A DNA stretch of 7,689 nucleotides, taken from Comamonadaceae bacterium. GTDB lineage: Bacteria > Pseudomonadota > Gammaproteobacteria > Burkholderiales > Burkholderiaceae_C. This document shows positions 7,088 through 7,689 of the stretch, in pieces. Both the position numbers and the translations under genes were made by a program. Each line of letters begins with the position of its first letter. The stretch's first letter is position 1. The stretch covers positions 1 through 7,689 of the forward strand of contig CANCAO010000065.1 of assembly GCA_947374105.1 (NCBI GenBank), in the 5' to 3' direction. Below the pieces are notes generated by a model. It saw only the letters and a list, made by a program, of their open reading frames with translations, was not told where the DNA came from and ran no database searches.

Positions 7088-7215
7088 TTTTTAGCGGCCC
7101 CCTCAATTTTTTCGCCAGCTTTTTGAAGATCTTGCCCCATTCCCTTGACGGTATTGCAGCCCAACAGGGCAAATGTCAAAGACAGTGTTATCAGCACGAT
7201 GGTTGTTTTCATCAT
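7084..7215 (-). CDS. Entericidin A/B-type small lipoprotein
   Basis: A 43-residue gene on the same strand between leuC and leuD. The protein starts [20 protein letters not shown]: a short basic N-terminus, a hydrophobic segment, and a lipobox LLGC whose Cys20 would be lipidated. A short tail follows with [17 protein letters not shown], the pattern of entericidin A/B lipoproteins. In E. coli, entericidins are an antidote/toxin pair of small cell-envelope lipoproteins; whether this protein has either activity is unknown. Two tandem ATGs are possible starts. AAGGA lies 4 nt before the first and 7 nt before the second, so the true start may be at 7212, giving 42 residues. It begins 20 nt after the leuC stop, and its TGA overlaps the leuD ATG, so it is co-transcribed and probably coupled. 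Confidence 0.88.
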   Translation of the reverse strand: MMKTTIVLITLSLTFALLGCNTVKGMGQDLQKAGEKIEGAAKK

Positions 7216-7235
7216 CAGTTCCTTAGCAAAGTCAG

Positions 7236-7689
7236 TCAGGCGAATTTACGAACGTCAACAAAATGACCGTGCACGGCAGCAGCGGCGGCCATAGCCGGAC
7301 TGACCAGGTGGGTGCGGCCACCTGCACCCTGACGGCCTTCGAAATTGCGGTTGCTGGTGGATGCGCAGCGCTCGCCGGGCTCTAGCCGGTCGGCGTTCAT
7401 GGCCAAGCACATGGAGCAACCGGGCTCGCGCCACTCAAAGCCAGCCGCCACAAAAATCTTGTCCAAGCCTTCGCGTTCGGCCTGTTCTTTCACCAAACCA
7501 GAGCCGGGCACAACCAGTGCCAGCTTGACGTTTTTGGCAACCTTGAGGCCAAGCTTTTTCACCAACGCAGCGGCTTCCCGCATGTCTTCAATGCGGCTGT
7601 TGGTGCACGAGCCGATGAAGACCTTGTCCACGAAGATGTCGTCCATGGCCTTGTTCGGCTGCAGGCCCATGTAGGTGAGCGCCCGCTCA
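7236..7689 (-). CDS. leuC: 3-isopropylmalate dehydratase large subunit, 5' part cut by window edge
   Basis: Large, iron-sulfur subunit of isopropylmalate isomerase, aconitase family, partner of LeuD. The window holds the C-terminal 150 residues; the frame is open to the edge, beginning [10 protein letters not shown]. The [12 protein letters not shown] and [10 protein letters not shown] motifs carry the three cysteines that bind the 4Fe-4S cluster in this family. The C-terminal part contains [16 protein letters not shown] and [14 protein letters not shown], also typical. The protein ends VDVRKFA at a TGA. The missing N-terminal two thirds lie beyond the right edge. A methionine at 7670 is internal, not a start. 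The small lipoprotein gene follows after 20 nt, then leuD. Identity is secure. Confidence 0.97.
   Translation of the reverse strand, partial: ERALTYMGLQPNKAMDDIFVDKVFIGSCTNSRIEDMREAAALVKKLGLKVAKNVKLALVVPGSGLVKEQAEREGLDKIFVAAGFEWREPGCSMCLAMNADRLEPGERCASTSNRNFEGRQGAGGRTHLVSPAMAAAAAVHGHFVDVRKFA

Noticed and set aside
7345..7674. 109-codon plus-strand open frame over leuC
   Set aside because: Shadow of leuC, whose three cluster-binding cysteines and C-terminal motifs are intact on the minus strand.

Overview
This window looks like an ordinary chromosomal biosynthetic block of a betaproteobacterium, order Burkholderiales. It is probably from the family Comamonadaceae, of a Rhodoferax or Polaromonas-like kind. 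The evidence is the gene order leuC / small entericidin-type lipoprotein / leuD / leuB / asd / fimV / truA / trpF, which I recall as a conserved arrangement in that order, and a non-coding repeat between leuD and leuB of a type I recall as widely dispersed in Comamonadaceae. The genus assignment is inference.

Everything coding is on the minus strand, so transcription runs from the right edge to the left. From right to left the window holds: the 3' part of leuC (isopropylmalate isomerase large subunit); a 43-residue entericidin-type lipoprotein gene overlapping the next start by 4 bases; leuD (isomerase small subunit); an 82-nt gap filled by the repeat; leuB (isopropylmalate dehydrogenase); 12 nt further on, asd (aspartate-semialdehyde dehydrogenase); a 232-nt gap with candidate promoters and an inverted repeat; fimV (LysM-containing inner-membrane hub protein) starting at TTG; truA (tRNA pseudouridine synthase); and trpF, overlapping truA by 4 bases and cut by the left edge.

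The right half carries leucine synthesis steps two and three plus the aspartate branch point to lysine, methionine and threonine. The left half starts a second likely transcription unit, fimV-truA-trpF, joining polar or peptidoglycan-associated organisation, tRNA modification and tryptophan synthesis. The 232-nt asd-fimV gap is the only sizeable non-coding stretch and the natural place for a new promoter. No stretch over 300 nt lacks a gene. I see no RNA gene, CRISPR array, insertion sequence or phage gene.

I did not find an undescribed system. The points most worth a second look are the repeat in front of leuB, which lacks a visible ribosome-binding site; a related sequence read in frame inside trpF; the lipoprotein gene inside the leu cluster; the TTG start and operator-like inverted repeat of fimV; and in-frame hexanucleotide repeats in fimV.
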